A stretch of DNA of 64,000 nt from Chitinophagaceae bacterium (lineage in GTDB: Bacteria; Bacteroidota; Bacteroidia; Chitinophagales; Chitinophagaceae): NCBI GenBank assembly GCA_023957575.1, contig JAMLGU010000002.1:310001-374000 (forward strand), read 5' to 3'. Positions within the stretch are counted from its first letter, which is position 1; every line of letters starts with the position of its first letter. Positions 27,974 to 36,312 of the stretch are shown one piece after another. The notes beneath the pieces were generated by a model. The model made no database searches and was not told where the DNA came from. It saw only the letters and a program-made list of their open reading frames with translations. The position numbers were made by a program, and so were the translations under genes.

Positions 27974-28101
27974 GAAAACATTTTAGTCAGAAAATAAAAA
28001 ATAATGATTTCCACAATCAGGAAAGCCGCCACAAATACATACCATGCTGTCCATGATTTAAAAGGAGAAGGCTTCTCGCCCGATTCTTTGTATTGCATCA
28101 T
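27970..28101 (-). CDS. 43-residue single-TM protein, probable symporter accessory subunit
   Basis: ATG at 28101 (a second ATG follows directly), stop TGA at 27972-27970. The last four bases overlap the symporter start as ATGA. The product has a hydrophilic N-terminus (MMQYKESGEKPSPFKSW), then one membrane helix (WYVFVAAFLIVEIIIFYFL) and ends TKMFS. Small one- or two-TM proteins encoded just before SSS or NSS transporters are known in other systems (YhdT with PanF, YjcH with ActP, MetS-like small subunits), so an accessory role is plausible. I do not recognise this exact family. The overlap and composition make it a real gene, though it is below usual ORF length cut-offs. Confidence 0.8.
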   Translation of the reverse strand: MMQYKESGEKPSPFKSWTAWYVFVAAFLIVEIIIFYFLTKMFS

Positions 28102-28121
28102 CGTTATATTAGTGTTTAAAA

Positions 28122-28301
28122 CTATTTCTTTATTCTCAAATTATTTGTGAAAATGATAAACAATCCCAACAAAAGACCTAAAATAATTCCTAATCTCACT
28201 TTTTTAATCAGCGATCCGATAATCAATCCCAGCAAAATGGCAAAGAGAAAAGACATTTCACCACGGGTCATTCCCATAAAGGTATTTTTGTTTTTGTCCA
28301 T
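28122..28301 (-). CDS. 59-residue two-TM membrane protein in the PIG-L/symporter operon
   Basis: ATG at 28301-28299 shares its A with the TAA stop of the PIG-L gene (TAATG), and TAG lies at 28124-28122. The protein opens with a short basic/polar segment (MDKNKNTFMGMTRGEM), then has two hydrophobic helices (SFLFAILLGLIIGSLI and LGIILGLLLGLFIIF) joined by KKVR and a basic tail NNLRIKK. Both termini would face the periplasm or both the cytoplasm; the KKVR loop favours a cytoplasmic loop by the positive-inside rule, although the basic tail opposes it. There is a 20-nt gap to the next small gene. The family is not recognised. Confidence 0.78.
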   Translation of the reverse strand: MDKNKNTFMGMTRGEMSFLFAILLGLIIGSLIKKVRLGIILGLLLGLFIIFTNNLRIKK

Positions 28302-30784
28302 TATTTCTTCTCTTTTGCTATTTTAGAGTTTAAAGCAATCAGGTTTGCCATCAACCTGTATGCGCCCGAAACGCCTGCCGGCAATTCGCGGAAAAACACA
28401 AGACCGGTATAGGTAAAAAACCCTTTTCCGTATTTACCCACAATCAGACTGCCATCATTTGGCGCTTCGCCCGGGTCGGCCATTGAAATAAGCGGTTGAA
28501 AATTTTTATCCCGGTTGGCAGCATGATAAATACTGCGCTCCTGCACCCAGCCTTCAAAATCCTTTTGGGTGATCTTATTGGGATAATTGAATACCGGATG
28601 TGATTCATCTATAATATTCACTTTTGCATTTTCATCCGTAATCCTATTGCGCGAAATCGTAAAATCATAAGGCCCGATTTTTGCCTTCACCGGACCCAGA
28701 TTGCTGCTGGTATTGTATTGAACAATCAGGTTGCCGCCATTTTTTACATAATTCATCAGTTTATCGTAGTAGCCGTTTAACCACTCATTGGTATTATAGG
28801 CTCTCACACCGGTGATTATGGCATCAAAGCCTGAAAGATTGGCGCTATTGATGTTTGATTGATTGAGCAGCGTTACATTGTAACCCATTTGCTGCAGTGC
28901 TTCCGGCACTTTGTCGCCGGCGCCCACAATGTATCCGATTCTTTTTCCAGTTGTTTTCAAATCAATATTCAATACTTTGGTATGGTCAATATTGAAATAG
29001 GCAATTGTAGGAATATGAGCGTATTGAATGGTTTTTATTTCGTAAGCATTGGAGCTGTCTATGTTAAGGTTTGTAGTTTTTATGGTTGGATAAATTGTTT
29101 CACTTGGCTCCCTGAAATCTTTTGAAGAGAGTGTAAACTGCTTTTCGTTCACCATCCTGTCATCGGCAGTTATGCTCACAAAATTTTTACCTTGCAAACC
29201 GATGTAGCCTTTTTCGCCCTTGGTAATAATATTTACAGAGGAGTTGCTTTTTTCTCCTTTTTTGAAAATAATTAATTTAGGCTCTATATTTACTGTGGTG
29301 GAAGGAATAATATACAAAGGCTGGTATTCTTCTCCTTTTACAGGATCGGTTGCCCTGTATTTGACCGGGAGCGAATAGGTAAAATTGGTTCCTTCAATGT
29401 TTAAGTTGATTTCGGCAAGATAGGCGGGCTGCGCATCAGCTACACCAATTAATTGTTGGTTCTCAATATGAAAATGACCTTTATCCATTTTTTCTTTCAG
29501 CCAGAATGGTTGAGAAATATCTTTTGAATATGGAATAAAAAGTAATTTGCCAAAACTGTAATTGGTGTTCTTTTTCAATTCAGTAGGAGAGGGGAAGTGG
29601 GCGAAGGGTTGGCCGTTAATTGTAATGTTAGTCAACTTTGCAAAAATGCCCAAACGATTGTTGATGGTGATATTGGCTTTCAAAGAATCGCCCTGAGCAA
29701 TAAATTGCCGGTTTGTGGTAGCATCCATAAACAAACCACTGCACTGCGCAATCAATTGTTGTACTTCCTGTAGCTTTTTTTCTTTCCAGTTTCCTTCTGG
29801 TAACTGACTGATATTTTTATAAAGATTTACCAATGCCGGTACTGATTTTTCGGGATGTGCCACATCAAAGTCCTTTTCGATATTGTTGATGAACTCTCCG
29901 ATAGGTGCGCCTTCCTTTCCGATTCGGTTCCAACTCAAATCCACTCCGTCCATCAGGTCAGTTTGGGGAGCAGTTCCTCCTGTAGGTTTATAATATTCCA
30001 TTGCCTGCCCGCGTACCGGTGCTGAACCAAAACCCTGACTTTTGTGCTGGCTGCGGCTGAGCGCTGCAATTTCTCCATAACCTTTGCCTAGCAGTGGATT
30101 GAAACCACCCACATCTGTTTTAAACTGTGATTCGCTGGTGGTATTGTTGCCGCCAAAGTTGAAGGTGTTCCACAAAATTCTTTTGGCTTGCCAGGGTTGC
30201 ACATAATGAAGCTGTTGCGGAAAACGATTAGGATCTGCTGCCGCAATGAATGCTTCGTTTGCCAGAATGGCGGAAGCAGTGTGGTGGCCATGACCGCCCT
30301 CTCCGGTGGTAGGGAAACGGGTGATAATGACATCCGGTCTGAAGTTGCGAATGACCCAAACCACATCGCTGAGTATTTTTTCTTTATCCCAAATATCGAA
30401 AGTCTCCTCAGGCGTTTTTGAATAGCCAAAATCATAAGCCGAACTAAAAAACTGCTCTCCGCCGTCAATTCTGCGAGCCGATAAGAGCTCCTGCGTTCTG
30501 ATGAGACCCAGTTCAATTCCCTGTTCATCACCTATCAGATTCTGGCCGCCATCGCCCCGGGTAAGCGATAAGTAACCGGTGCGATATAATTTTTCGTTTG
30601 CCAGATAGCCTATCAGCCGGGTATTTTCATCGTCGGGATGGGCTGCCACATACAGCACCGTGCCTAAAACGTTTAATTTTTTGATGGCCTGCAGCATTTG
30701 ACCCGAAGACCAGGACTGAGGCGGCTGCGAAAAAACAAGTAAATGAATAAAAATCAATGCAATGGACAGGACAACTCTCTTCAT
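28301..30784 (-). CDS. Secreted PIG-L/LmbE-family deacetylase with C-terminal amidotransferase-like domain
   Basis: 827 residues, first gene of a four-gene operon. The signal peptide is residues 1-19. Residues 40-250 are the PIG-L/LmbE zinc deacetylase domain, with AAHPDDEN (48-54) and the metal/catalytic GGHGHH at 163-168. The middle holds beta-sandwich-like segments. Residues about 610-780 resemble a class I glutamine-amidotransferase or ThuA-like fold (KRIGYIVGAGDKVPEAL, FDAIITGVRAYNTNEWL, GGNLIVQYNT), with no clear catalytic Cys. The enzymes typically remove N-acetyl from GlcNAc-type sugars. An envelope location together with the downstream symporter suggests extracytoplasmic deacetylation followed by uptake, which is inference. 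Confidence 0.9.
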   Translation of the reverse strand: MKRVVLSIALIFIHLLVFSQPPQSWSSGQMLQAIKKLNVLGTVLYVAAHPDDENTRLIGYLANEKLYRTGYLSLTRGDGGQNLIGDEQGIELGLIRTQELLSARRIDGGEQFFSSAYDFGYSKTPEETFDIWDKEKILSDVVWVIRNFRPDVIITRFPTTGEGGHGHHTASAILANEAFIAAADPNRFPQQLHYVQPWQAKRILWNTFNFGGNNTTSESQFKTDVGGFNPLLGKGYGEIAALSRSQHKSQGFGSAPVRGQAMEYYKPTGGTAPQTDLMDGVDLSWNRIGKEGAPIGEFINNIEKDFDVAHPEKSVPALVNLYKNISQLPEGNWKEKKLQEVQQLIAQCSGLFMDATTNRQFIAQGDSLKANITINNRLGIFAKLTNITINGQPFAHFPSPTELKKNTNYSFGKLLFIPYSKDISQPFWLKEKMDKGHFHIENQQLIGVADAQPAYLAEINLNIEGTNFTYSLPVKYRATDPVKGEEYQPLYIIPSTTVNIEPKLIIFKKGEKSNSSVNIITKGEKGYIGLQGKNFVSITADDRMVNEKQFTLSSKDFREPSETIYPTIKTTNLNIDSSNAYEIKTIQYAHIPTIAYFNIDHTKVLNIDLKTTGKRIGYIVGAGDKVPEALQQMGYNVTLLNQSNINSANLSGFDAIITGVRAYNTNEWLNGYYDKLMNYVKNGGNLIVQYNTSSNLGPVKAKIGPYDFTISRNRITDENAKVNIIDESHPVFNYPNKITQKDFEGWVQERSIYHAANRDKNFQPLISMADPGEAPNDGSLIVGKYGKGFFTYTGLVFFRELPAGVSGAYRLMANLIALNSKIAKEKK

Positions 30785-30838
30785 CCTACGAAAATAGCAG
30801 AAAATGAGACAATTTTTCTTAAAATTATCTTTGCAGAC

Positions 30839-30868
30839 TGTTGCGTTTATAGAATTTTTCTCGTCTTA
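30839..30868 (+). promoter_or_regulatory. ECF-sigma-like promoter for the lipocalin-like lipoprotein
   Basis: TGTTGC at 30839-30844 and CGTCTTA at 30862-30868 are separated by 17 nt. The same two boxes with the same spacing occur at 31410-31439. The form matches the AAC/CGTC pattern of ECF sigma promoters in Bacteroidota. The predicted start falls about 15-20 nt before the ATG at 30891. Confidence 0.5.
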
Positions 30869-30890
30869 GCTGATACTGGTGTAATAAAAT

Positions 30891-31298
30891 ATGAAAATGA
30901 GAAAGGTAATATTCTTTTTTATTGTTGTTTTTGGTCTGATAGCTTGTTCCAAACAACAGGAGGATGTAAATCAGCCGGAAAGTGCAGAAAAAATTATCGG
31001 GAACTGGATATTGCAAGATATTCATAATGATACCTTTAGCTATAACAAAACGAATGTTCAGGCGCAAGACAGGCAGGGTATTACTTTTAAAAACGGAGGT
31101 AAATTGGTTGAAACAAAAAATTCCGGTTTTTGTGCTACACCTCCCATAACCTATGCACAATATGATGGGGAATGGATATTGAATCAAAAAGACCTGACCA
31201 TTCAAAGCGCATTTTGGGGAGGTAAAATGATGGTGAAATATGAAATACTTGAACTGACAAAAAATAAATTATCGCTCAAACTTATATCTTCCAATTAA
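30891..31298 (+). CDS. Small lipocalin-like lipoprotein
   Basis: 135 residues. The signal peptide has lipobox LIAC (Cys19), so the product is an envelope lipoprotein. The start could be the ATG at 30891 or the one at 30897; both leave a normal signal sequence. The mature part contains KIIGNWILQDIHNDTF, GITFKNGGKLVETK and YDGEWILNQKDLTI, then a final KNKLSLKLI. This short beta-strand pattern is typical of lipocalin-like domains common in Bacteroidota lipoproteins of unknown ligand. It is divergent from the PIG-L operon. The ECF-type promoter suggests induction by an envelope or other external signal. Confidence 0.75.
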   Translation: MKMRKVIFFFIVVFGLIACSKQQEDVNQPESAEKIIGNWILQDIHNDTFSYNKTNVQAQDRQGITFKNGGKLVETKNSGFCATPPITYAQYDGEWILNQKDLTIQSAFWGGKMMVKYEILELTKNKLSLKLISSN

Positions 31299-31409
31299 AG
31301 AAATAGTGATTAAGTTATTGATAATCAAATATTTGCAAGAATGATTTTTAAAACTCTGTCATTATTTATTCAAAAAGTTGAAGCTTTCTGAAATTTTTTT
31401 TTTGCTAAC

Positions 31410-31439
31410 TGTTGCGTTTTCGGCAAATTCCACGTCTTA
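31410..31439 (+). promoter_or_regulatory. Second ECF-sigma-like promoter, with no gene immediately downstream
   Basis: TGTTGC (31410-31415), a 17-nt spacer, and CGTCTTA (31433-31439). The flanking TTTGC and AATT bases also match the copy at 30839-30868. Only very short frames follow before the terminator at 31577. Confidence 0.45.
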
Positions 31440-31444
31440 TAAGA

Positions 31445-31606
31445 ATAGAGAGTGATGAAGTTAAAAAATATTTAGAAACCTTTATGTTTAACACCTTTTT
31501 TTAGAATAAGGCTGACTCTTTAATGAAATAATTAAGAGTTATAGTTTAAAATAAATAATCTTGAATCTAAGCAATCAATGAGGAGTTTGTCTCCTCATTT
31601 TTTTTG
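31445..31606 (+). ncRNA. Candidate small RNA or relic leader between ECF-like promoter and terminator
   Basis: An AT-rich segment of about 160 nt is bounded by the ECF-like promoter (31410-31439) and a hairpin terminator (31577-31606). The frames inside (for example MKLKNI and MFNTFF) are too short to be convincing. It may be a regulatory RNA, or the remains of a deleted sigma/anti-sigma locus. This is inference from the bounding signals only. Confidence 0.25.
31577..31606 (+). terminator. Rho-independent terminator upstream of ggt
   Basis: Perfect 9-bp stem AATGAGGAG (31577-31585) / CTCCTCATT (31591-31599), loop TTTGT, followed by a run of T. Confidence 0.85.
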
Positions 31607-31614
31607 GGTAAAAA

Positions 31615-31647
31615 TTGAAACGGAGCCAAAATAATTTCCTACCTTGC
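31615..31647 (+). promoter_or_regulatory. Candidate promoter for ggt
   Basis: TTG (31615-31617), 22-nt spacer, TACCTTGC (31640-31647), close to TAnnTTTG. It lies only 4 nt from the ATG at 31652, so the transcript would be nearly leaderless. Confidence 0.35.
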
Positions 31648-31651
31648 TTCA

Positions 31652-33364
31652 ATGAGAGTAAAGTTATTATATTTAATACTTTTGGGTTTTATTGCTTGCA
31701 CAAGCCAGCGTCAGTCTTCAGTTTCGGCAATTGATGCTTATAACTACCAAATTAATAAAGTTATTACAGTGGGGAATGGAGCAGTTGTTTCTGCACATCC
31801 TTTGGCCAGTCTGGCCGGATTGGAAATGCTGAAGAAAGGCGGCAATGCGGTAGATGCAGCCATTGCTACACAATGGGCGCTTGCAGTTGTGTTTCCGGTG
31901 GCAGGTAATATTGGCGGTGGTGGATTTATGGTAGCCAGATTGAAAAATAGTGAAACAGTAGCGCTCGATTATCGCGAAACGGCCCCCGCTGCTGCACACA
32001 GAGATATGTATTTGGATAAAAACGATAATCCGATAGTTGAAAAAAGTCTGGATGGTCATTTGGCCTGTGGCGTTCCGGGTACGGTGGCCGGCCTCTTTGC
32101 CTCGCTGAAATATGCAAAATTGCCAATGAGTACAATTATTCAGCCGGCGATTGATTTGGCAGAAAAGGGTTTTGTCATTACCGAGTCGGAGGCATCTTCA
32201 TTAAATGGCACAAAAAAAGGTTTTGAAAAAAATAATACCATCCTGCCGGTTTTTGTAAAAGCGAATCTCTGGAAAGCAGGCGATACTTTGGTGCAAAAGG
32301 ATTTAGCCCAAACCCTGAAAAGAATACAGAAAAAGGGACAAGCCGGATTTTATGAAGGTGAAACTGCCGATTTGATAGTTAAAGAGATGCACCGAGGAAA
32401 TGGATTAATCTCAAAGGAAGATTTGAAGAATTATAAAGCCAAATGGAGAGAGCCGCTCACATTTGATTACAGAGGTTATCGGGTGGTAGGCATGCCCATG
32501 CCCAGTAGTGGCGGTTTATTGCTCAATCAGATGTTGAAAATGATAGCGCCTTTTGATGTCGGAGAAATGGGTTTTCAAACACCTGCTTCCGTGCAACTAA
32601 TGACTGAGGTAGAGCGGAGAGCATATTCCGACCGTGCAAAATATATGGGTGATGCAGATTTTTACAATGTGCCTGTAGAAACACTGAGCAGCGATGCTTA
32701 CCTCAGCCAGCGGATGAAAGATTATAAACCGGGAGTAGCCGGAAACAGTAAGCAAACGGTGGAAGGGGTGATACCTGGTTATGAAAGCGAAGAAACCACT
32801 CACCTAAGCGTAATAGATAAGGAAGGCAATGCAGTGGCAGTAACCACTACGCTCAATGGCGGATATGGAAGTAAAACCGTTGTGGGCGGAGCCGGTTTTT
32901 TCCTCAATAATGAAATGGATGACTTCAGTGTGAAGCCCGGCGCACCCAATATGTTTGGCGCTGTGGGTGGAAAAGCCAATGCCATTGTGCCCGGCAAGCG
33001 CATGTTGAGTTCTATGACACCTACAATTGTACTAAAAGAAAACAAACCGTTTTTGGTAGTGGGTACGCCGGGTGGCACTACCATTCCGACCTCTGTTTTT
33101 CAAACTATTGTGAATATTATTGATTTTAAGATGAATACAGCAGATGCCGTAAATAAACCCAAGTTTCATCATCAATGGTTGCCTGACAGAATTGATATTG
33201 AAAAAGGTTTTGACCAAAATACACAAAAAGCTTTGGAAAAAATGGGTTATCAAACCCATGTCAGAGGTGCATATAGCCGAACAGAAGTGATAAAGGTATT
33301 ACCCGACGGAAAATTTGAAGCTGTAGCCGACAGACGTGGAGATGATTCGGCAGCAGGGTTTTAA
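31652..33364 (+). CDS. ggt: Gamma-glutamyltransferase (lipoprotein form)
   Basis: 570 residues. The N-terminus MRVKLLYLILLGFIAC is a lipoprotein signal (Cys16). The large-subunit motif GGNAVDAAIATQWALAVVFP and the glycine-rich GNIGGGGFMV are present. The autoprocessing site is Thr382 in SEETTHLSVIDKEGNAVAVT, with the later MSSMTPTIV-type motif (here MLSSMTPTIVL) and VGTPGGTTIPT. The precursor cleaves itself before Thr382, which becomes the N-terminal nucleophile that transfers or hydrolyses gamma-glutamyl groups from glutathione in the periplasm. It is probably membrane-anchored. It is a single-gene unit followed by a repeat array. Confidence 0.95.
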   Translation: MRVKLLYLILLGFIACTSQRQSSVSAIDAYNYQINKVITVGNGAVVSAHPLASLAGLEMLKKGGNAVDAAIATQWALAVVFPVAGNIGGGGFMVARLKNSETVALDYRETAPAAAHRDMYLDKNDNPIVEKSLDGHLACGVPGTVAGLFASLKYAKLPMSTIIQPAIDLAEKGFVITESEASSLNGTKKGFEKNNTILPVFVKANLWKAGDTLVQKDLAQTLKRIQKKGQAGFYEGETADLIVKEMHRGNGLISKEDLKNYKAKWREPLTFDYRGYRVVGMPMPSSGGLLLNQMLKMIAPFDVGEMGFQTPASVQLMTEVERRAYSDRAKYMGDADFYNVPVETLSSDAYLSQRMKDYKPGVAGNSKQTVEGVIPGYESEETTHLSVIDKEGNAVAVTTTLNGGYGSKTVVGGAGFFLNNEMDDFSVKPGAPNMFGAVGGKANAIVPGKRMLSSMTPTIVLKENKPFLVVGTPGGTTIPTSVFQTIVNIIDFKMNTADAVNKPKFHHQWLPDRIDIEKGFDQNTQKALEKMGYQTHVRGAYSRTEVIKVLPDGKFEAVADRRGDDSAAGF

Positions 33365-33844
33365 GGAGGCCGTAAGCTTTGGGCAGTAGGCTGTAAGCCA
33401 ATTCTATATGATAAATCTGAAACCTTGAACATAGAACATTGAACCTTGAACGTCAAAACCTAAGAAGCTACGGCTTCGGCAATTGGCTTCGGCGATAAAG
33501 GCTGTAGGCTTTAGGCTGTAAGCTTTAAGCGGTTCAATCTGCAATCTGCAATCTGTCAATCTGTAATCTGCAATCTGCAATCTGCAATCTGCCAATCTGT
33601 AATCTGTAATCTGTAATCTGTAATCTGCAATCCTAAACCCTAAACCTTAACAGGCTGTAGGCTGTAAGCTTTAAGCGGTTCAATCTGCAATCTGCAATCT
33701 GCCAATCTGTAATCTGTAATCTGTAATCTGCAATCTGCAATCTCAACATCTCTATGATTTATATCAGTTTCACCCTAAAAAGTGTTTTCTCTGGAGATAC
33801 ATTATTAATTTTGAAGATTGATGTTCAACCAATAAAAAATTTTT
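33365..33844. repeat. Heptanucleotide repeat arrays between ggt and the mutase gene
   Basis: AATCTGC/AATCTGT units run from 33536 to about 33635 and again from about 33682 to 33743, occasionally interrupted by one extra C. GGCTGTA/GGCTTTA/AGCTTTA units precede each array. CCTTGAA-type units lie near 33423-33450 and CCTAAA units near 33633. The block starting AGGCTGTAAGCTTTAAGCGG at 33513 recurs at 33659, an offset of 146 bp. It is the same family as 19819-20240. Nothing coding is seen up to the ATG at 33845. Confidence 0.85.
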
Positions 33845-35410
33845 ATGGAGCCGAATAAAATTGTTACCGACAGCAACATTGAAGTAAAGTCTTTATACAC
33901 AGCATCCGACCTTCCTTCGTCTGAAATTTTAAATGAAAAATCAGGTGAATTTCCCTTTACCAGAGGGGTGCAGAAGGATATGTACCGGGGCCGCCTCTGG
34001 ACGATGAGGCAATATGCCGGCTTCAGTACCGCTGAGGAGAGCAATAAAAGATATCACTATTTATTGTCGCAGGGCGTGATGGGACTGAGTGTAGCATTTG
34101 ATTTGCCCACACAGATTGGTTACGACAGTGACCACTCACTGGCAGAAGGTGAGGTGGGGAAGGTAGGTGTGGCTATTGACAGTATTGATGATTTGGGAAT
34201 TTTGTTTGACGGTATTAAATTGGAAGAAGTATCTACCAGTATGACCATCAATGCTACTGCTTTTATCCTGCTTTCGATGTATGTGGCTCAGGCCAAAAGG
34301 CAGGGCGCTGATCTGACGAAAATTTCAGGAACCATTCAGAACGATATTCTCAAAGAGTATGCCGCCAGGGGTACTTACCGTTTTCCGCCCAAGCCATCCA
34401 TGCGCATCATTACCGATATTTTTGAATGGTGTGCCAATGAACTTCCCAAATGGAATACCATATCCATTAGTGGTTATCATATTCGTGAGGCGGGCAGTAC
34501 GGCGGTGCAGGAGATTGCTTTTACCCTCAGCAATGGTAAGGCTTATGTAAAAGCCGCTCTTGATAAAGGATTGGATATCAATGTATTTGGAAAAAGACTT
34601 TCATTTTTCTTTAATGCGCATAATAACCTGATGGAAGAAATTGCCAAGTTTAGGGCGGCCAGAAGAATGTGGGCCAAGATAATGAAGGATTTAGGCGCAA
34701 CCGACCCCAAGGCGATGATGCTGCGCTTCCATACCCAAACAGGGGGAAGCACCCTCACTGCCCAACAGCCTCATAACAATATTGCCCGCGTAACCATTCA
34801 GACATTGGCGGCTGTGCTGGGTGGAACCCAATCGTTGCACACCAATAGTTTTGATGAAGCGCTGAGCTTGCCTACGGAGGAATCGGCGAGAATTGCGTTG
34901 CGGACTCAGCAGATTGTTGCTTTTGAGAGCGGCGTAACCGAAACCGTAGATCCGCTGGCAGGATCTTATTATATTGAGGCGCTTACTCAGGAAATTGAAG
35001 CTAAAGCCAATGAATTAATCAATAAAATTGATGCGATGGGCGGCAGTGTATCTGCTACAGAAGAAGGATTTATTCAGGATGAAATAGCACGTAGTGCCTA
35101 TGATTATCAACGTAAAATAGAGAATAACGAAAAATTAATTGTAGGTGTAAATAAATTTCAGGTAGAGGAGCACAATGACACGCCTGTGCTCAAAGTAGAT
35201 GACAGCATCAGAGAGGTACAAATGCAGAAACTGCAGACACTGAGAAATAACCGTAATCAGGAGGAGTGCGACAGATTATTGAAAGAACTAAAAGGTAAAG
35301 CTACTGGCGCCGAAAATCTGATGCCGGTGGTTTTAGATGCGGTAGAAAGCAAATGTACGCTGGGTGAAATTACCGGAGCGTTGGTGGAAGTATTTGGAGA
35401 ATATGCCTGA
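33845..35410 (+). CDS. Methylmalonyl-CoA mutase catalytic (large) subunit without B12-binding domain
   Basis: 521 residues of the TIM-barrel substrate domain; the C-terminal cobalamin-binding domain is absent. [49 protein letters not shown] and [15 protein letters not shown] are conserved. Tyr57, Arg175 and His212 align with the diagnostic Tyr89, Arg207 and His244 of the Propionibacterium enzyme at a constant offset of 32. Tyr and Arg select methylmalonyl/succinyl-CoA over isobutyryl-CoA. It interconverts succinyl-CoA and methylmalonyl-CoA. It must pair with a separate B12-binding subunit, which is not in this window. Confidence 0.92.
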   Translation: MEPNKIVTDSNIEVKSLYTASDLPSSEILNEKSGEFPFTRGVQKDMYRGRLWTMRQYAGFSTAEESNKRYHYLLSQGVMGLSVAFDLPTQIGYDSDHSLAEGEVGKVGVAIDSIDDLGILFDGIKLEEVSTSMTINATAFILLSMYVAQAKRQGADLTKISGTIQNDILKEYAARGTYRFPPKPSMRIITDIFEWCANELPKWNTISISGYHIREAGSTAVQEIAFTLSNGKAYVKAALDKGLDINVFGKRLSFFFNAHNNLMEEIAKFRAARRMWAKIMKDLGATDPKAMMLRFHTQTGGSTLTAQQPHNNIARVTIQTLAAVLGGTQSLHTNSFDEALSLPTEESARIALRTQQIVAFESGVTETVDPLAGSYYIEALTQEIEAKANELINKIDAMGGSVSATEEGFIQDEIARSAYDYQRKIENNEKLIVGVNKFQVEEHNDTPVLKVDDSIREVQMQKLQTLRNNRNQEECDRLLKELKGKATGAENLMPVVLDAVESKCTLGEITGALVEVFGEYA

Positions 35411-35610
35411 TTCGGGATTTTGGAGATGTCTTATAGTTGGCGTCAACGAAATTATCTGATGAATATAAATTATAAGTAATAAGTATATTTTAATTTTACA
35501 TAGATTGTATAAATAAATTATAACCAATTTATTATATCAAATAATTGATATTGATTCCTGTCAAAAAACCGATTCTTCTTTTTTGGAGAAAAATGTTTAT
35601 TCAAGTTGCT

Positions 35611-35814
35611 CGTCATTCCAACGTAACGTAGTAGAAAGAAAAATATCCTCGTTTCCAAAACGATGAGATTTCTCCGCTTCGCTGCGAAATGACGTTGAAG
35701 TAGGGCGCGAACGACACCTCAATAGCGCCGGTCATTGGCAACGGAGTGCAACGAAGTGAGAAATCTTTTGCTTTCTATAACGATTAGATTTCTTCGCTTC
35801 GCTGCGAAATGACG
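35611..35814. repeat. Two REP-like palindromes (repeat island 3, left)
   Basis: Copies lie at 35611-35694 and 35731-35814. Each runs from GTCATT to AATGACG and contains AGATTTCTYCGCTTCGCTGC. The 200 bp from 35411 to 35610 are AT-rich with nothing recognisable. Confidence 0.8.
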
Positions 35815-35850
35815 ATCAAAAAAGGCTGCGAAATGACACTGGTTTTATAG

Positions 35851-36078
35851 TTCTATGATGGACTGTATAGGTTAGGCATTGCTGCGCATTGCGGCAATGG
35901 CCTTGAAAAAAATGCGTTAAAAAAATGGTTGAAGGTAGTCGTTAAAAAGCCGTCGTTGTTTGAGCGCCGCATGGCCTTCGAAACAAGAGCAACTACTGCG
36001 CGAGGGTTTAGACTACCGAAATCATTTTTAGCAATTTTTTTCACAGCCTTGATTTTTTTTGTTACTTTTTTGTATCAA
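35851..36078 (+). repeat. Two-hairpin interspersed element, copy C (3'-truncated)
   Basis: Same order as copies A and B, from TTCTATGATGG to TTACTTTTTTGTATCAAG. GGTAGTC and GACTACC are kept, but the right-hand TTCGACGG is deleted, which removes an inner stem. The right arm of the terminal 12-bp hairpin is lost and replaced directly by the GGTTGA hexamer array. Confidence 0.85.
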
Positions 36079-36120
36079 GGTTGAGGTTAAGGTTGAGGTT
36101 AAGGTTGAGGTTGAGGTTTA
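36079..36120. repeat. Seven tandem GGTTGA/GGTTAA hexamers
   Basis: The units are GGTTGA, GGTTAA, GGTTGA, GGTTAA, GGTTGA, GGTTGA, GGTTTA, contiguous and starting exactly where element copy C loses its right arm. Confidence 0.9.
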
Positions 36121-36142
36121 GAGGAATGAAAAAAAATGAAGA

Positions 36143-36312
36143 ATAGAATGAGGCGAAGTTCAATTAGAAATCTCCTCGTTTCCAAAAGGGTAAGATTTCT
36201 TCGCTGCGCTGCGAAATGACTCCTCAATAGCATCGTCATTTCGAGTGAAACTGAGTGAGAAATCTTTTGCTTCCAGAACGGTGAGATTTCTCCGCTTCGC
36301 TGCGAAATGACG
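36143..36312. repeat. Two REP-like palindromes (repeat island 3, right)
   Basis: 36143-36220 is left-degenerate; its right half AGATTTCTTCGCTGCGCTGC with AAATGAC is intact. 36234-36312 is complete (GTCATTTCGAG ... GCGAAATGACGG). From 36313 to 36553 the sequence is an AT-rich leader of the pyrophosphatase gene with no clear promoter. Confidence 0.8.

Noticed and set aside
30789..30796. Promoter for the PIG-L operon (TATTTTCG on the reverse strand)
   Set aside because: It deviates from TAnnTTTG, has a poorly spaced TTG and would leave no leader before the ATG.
33400..33760. CRISPR array
   Set aside because: The repeats are 7-bp units without regular unique spacers of constant length, and no cas genes are present.
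36079..36120. Telomere-like or recombination-signal function for the GGTTGA hexamers
   Set aside because: There are only seven short units in one place and no associated gene; plain slippage is sufficient.
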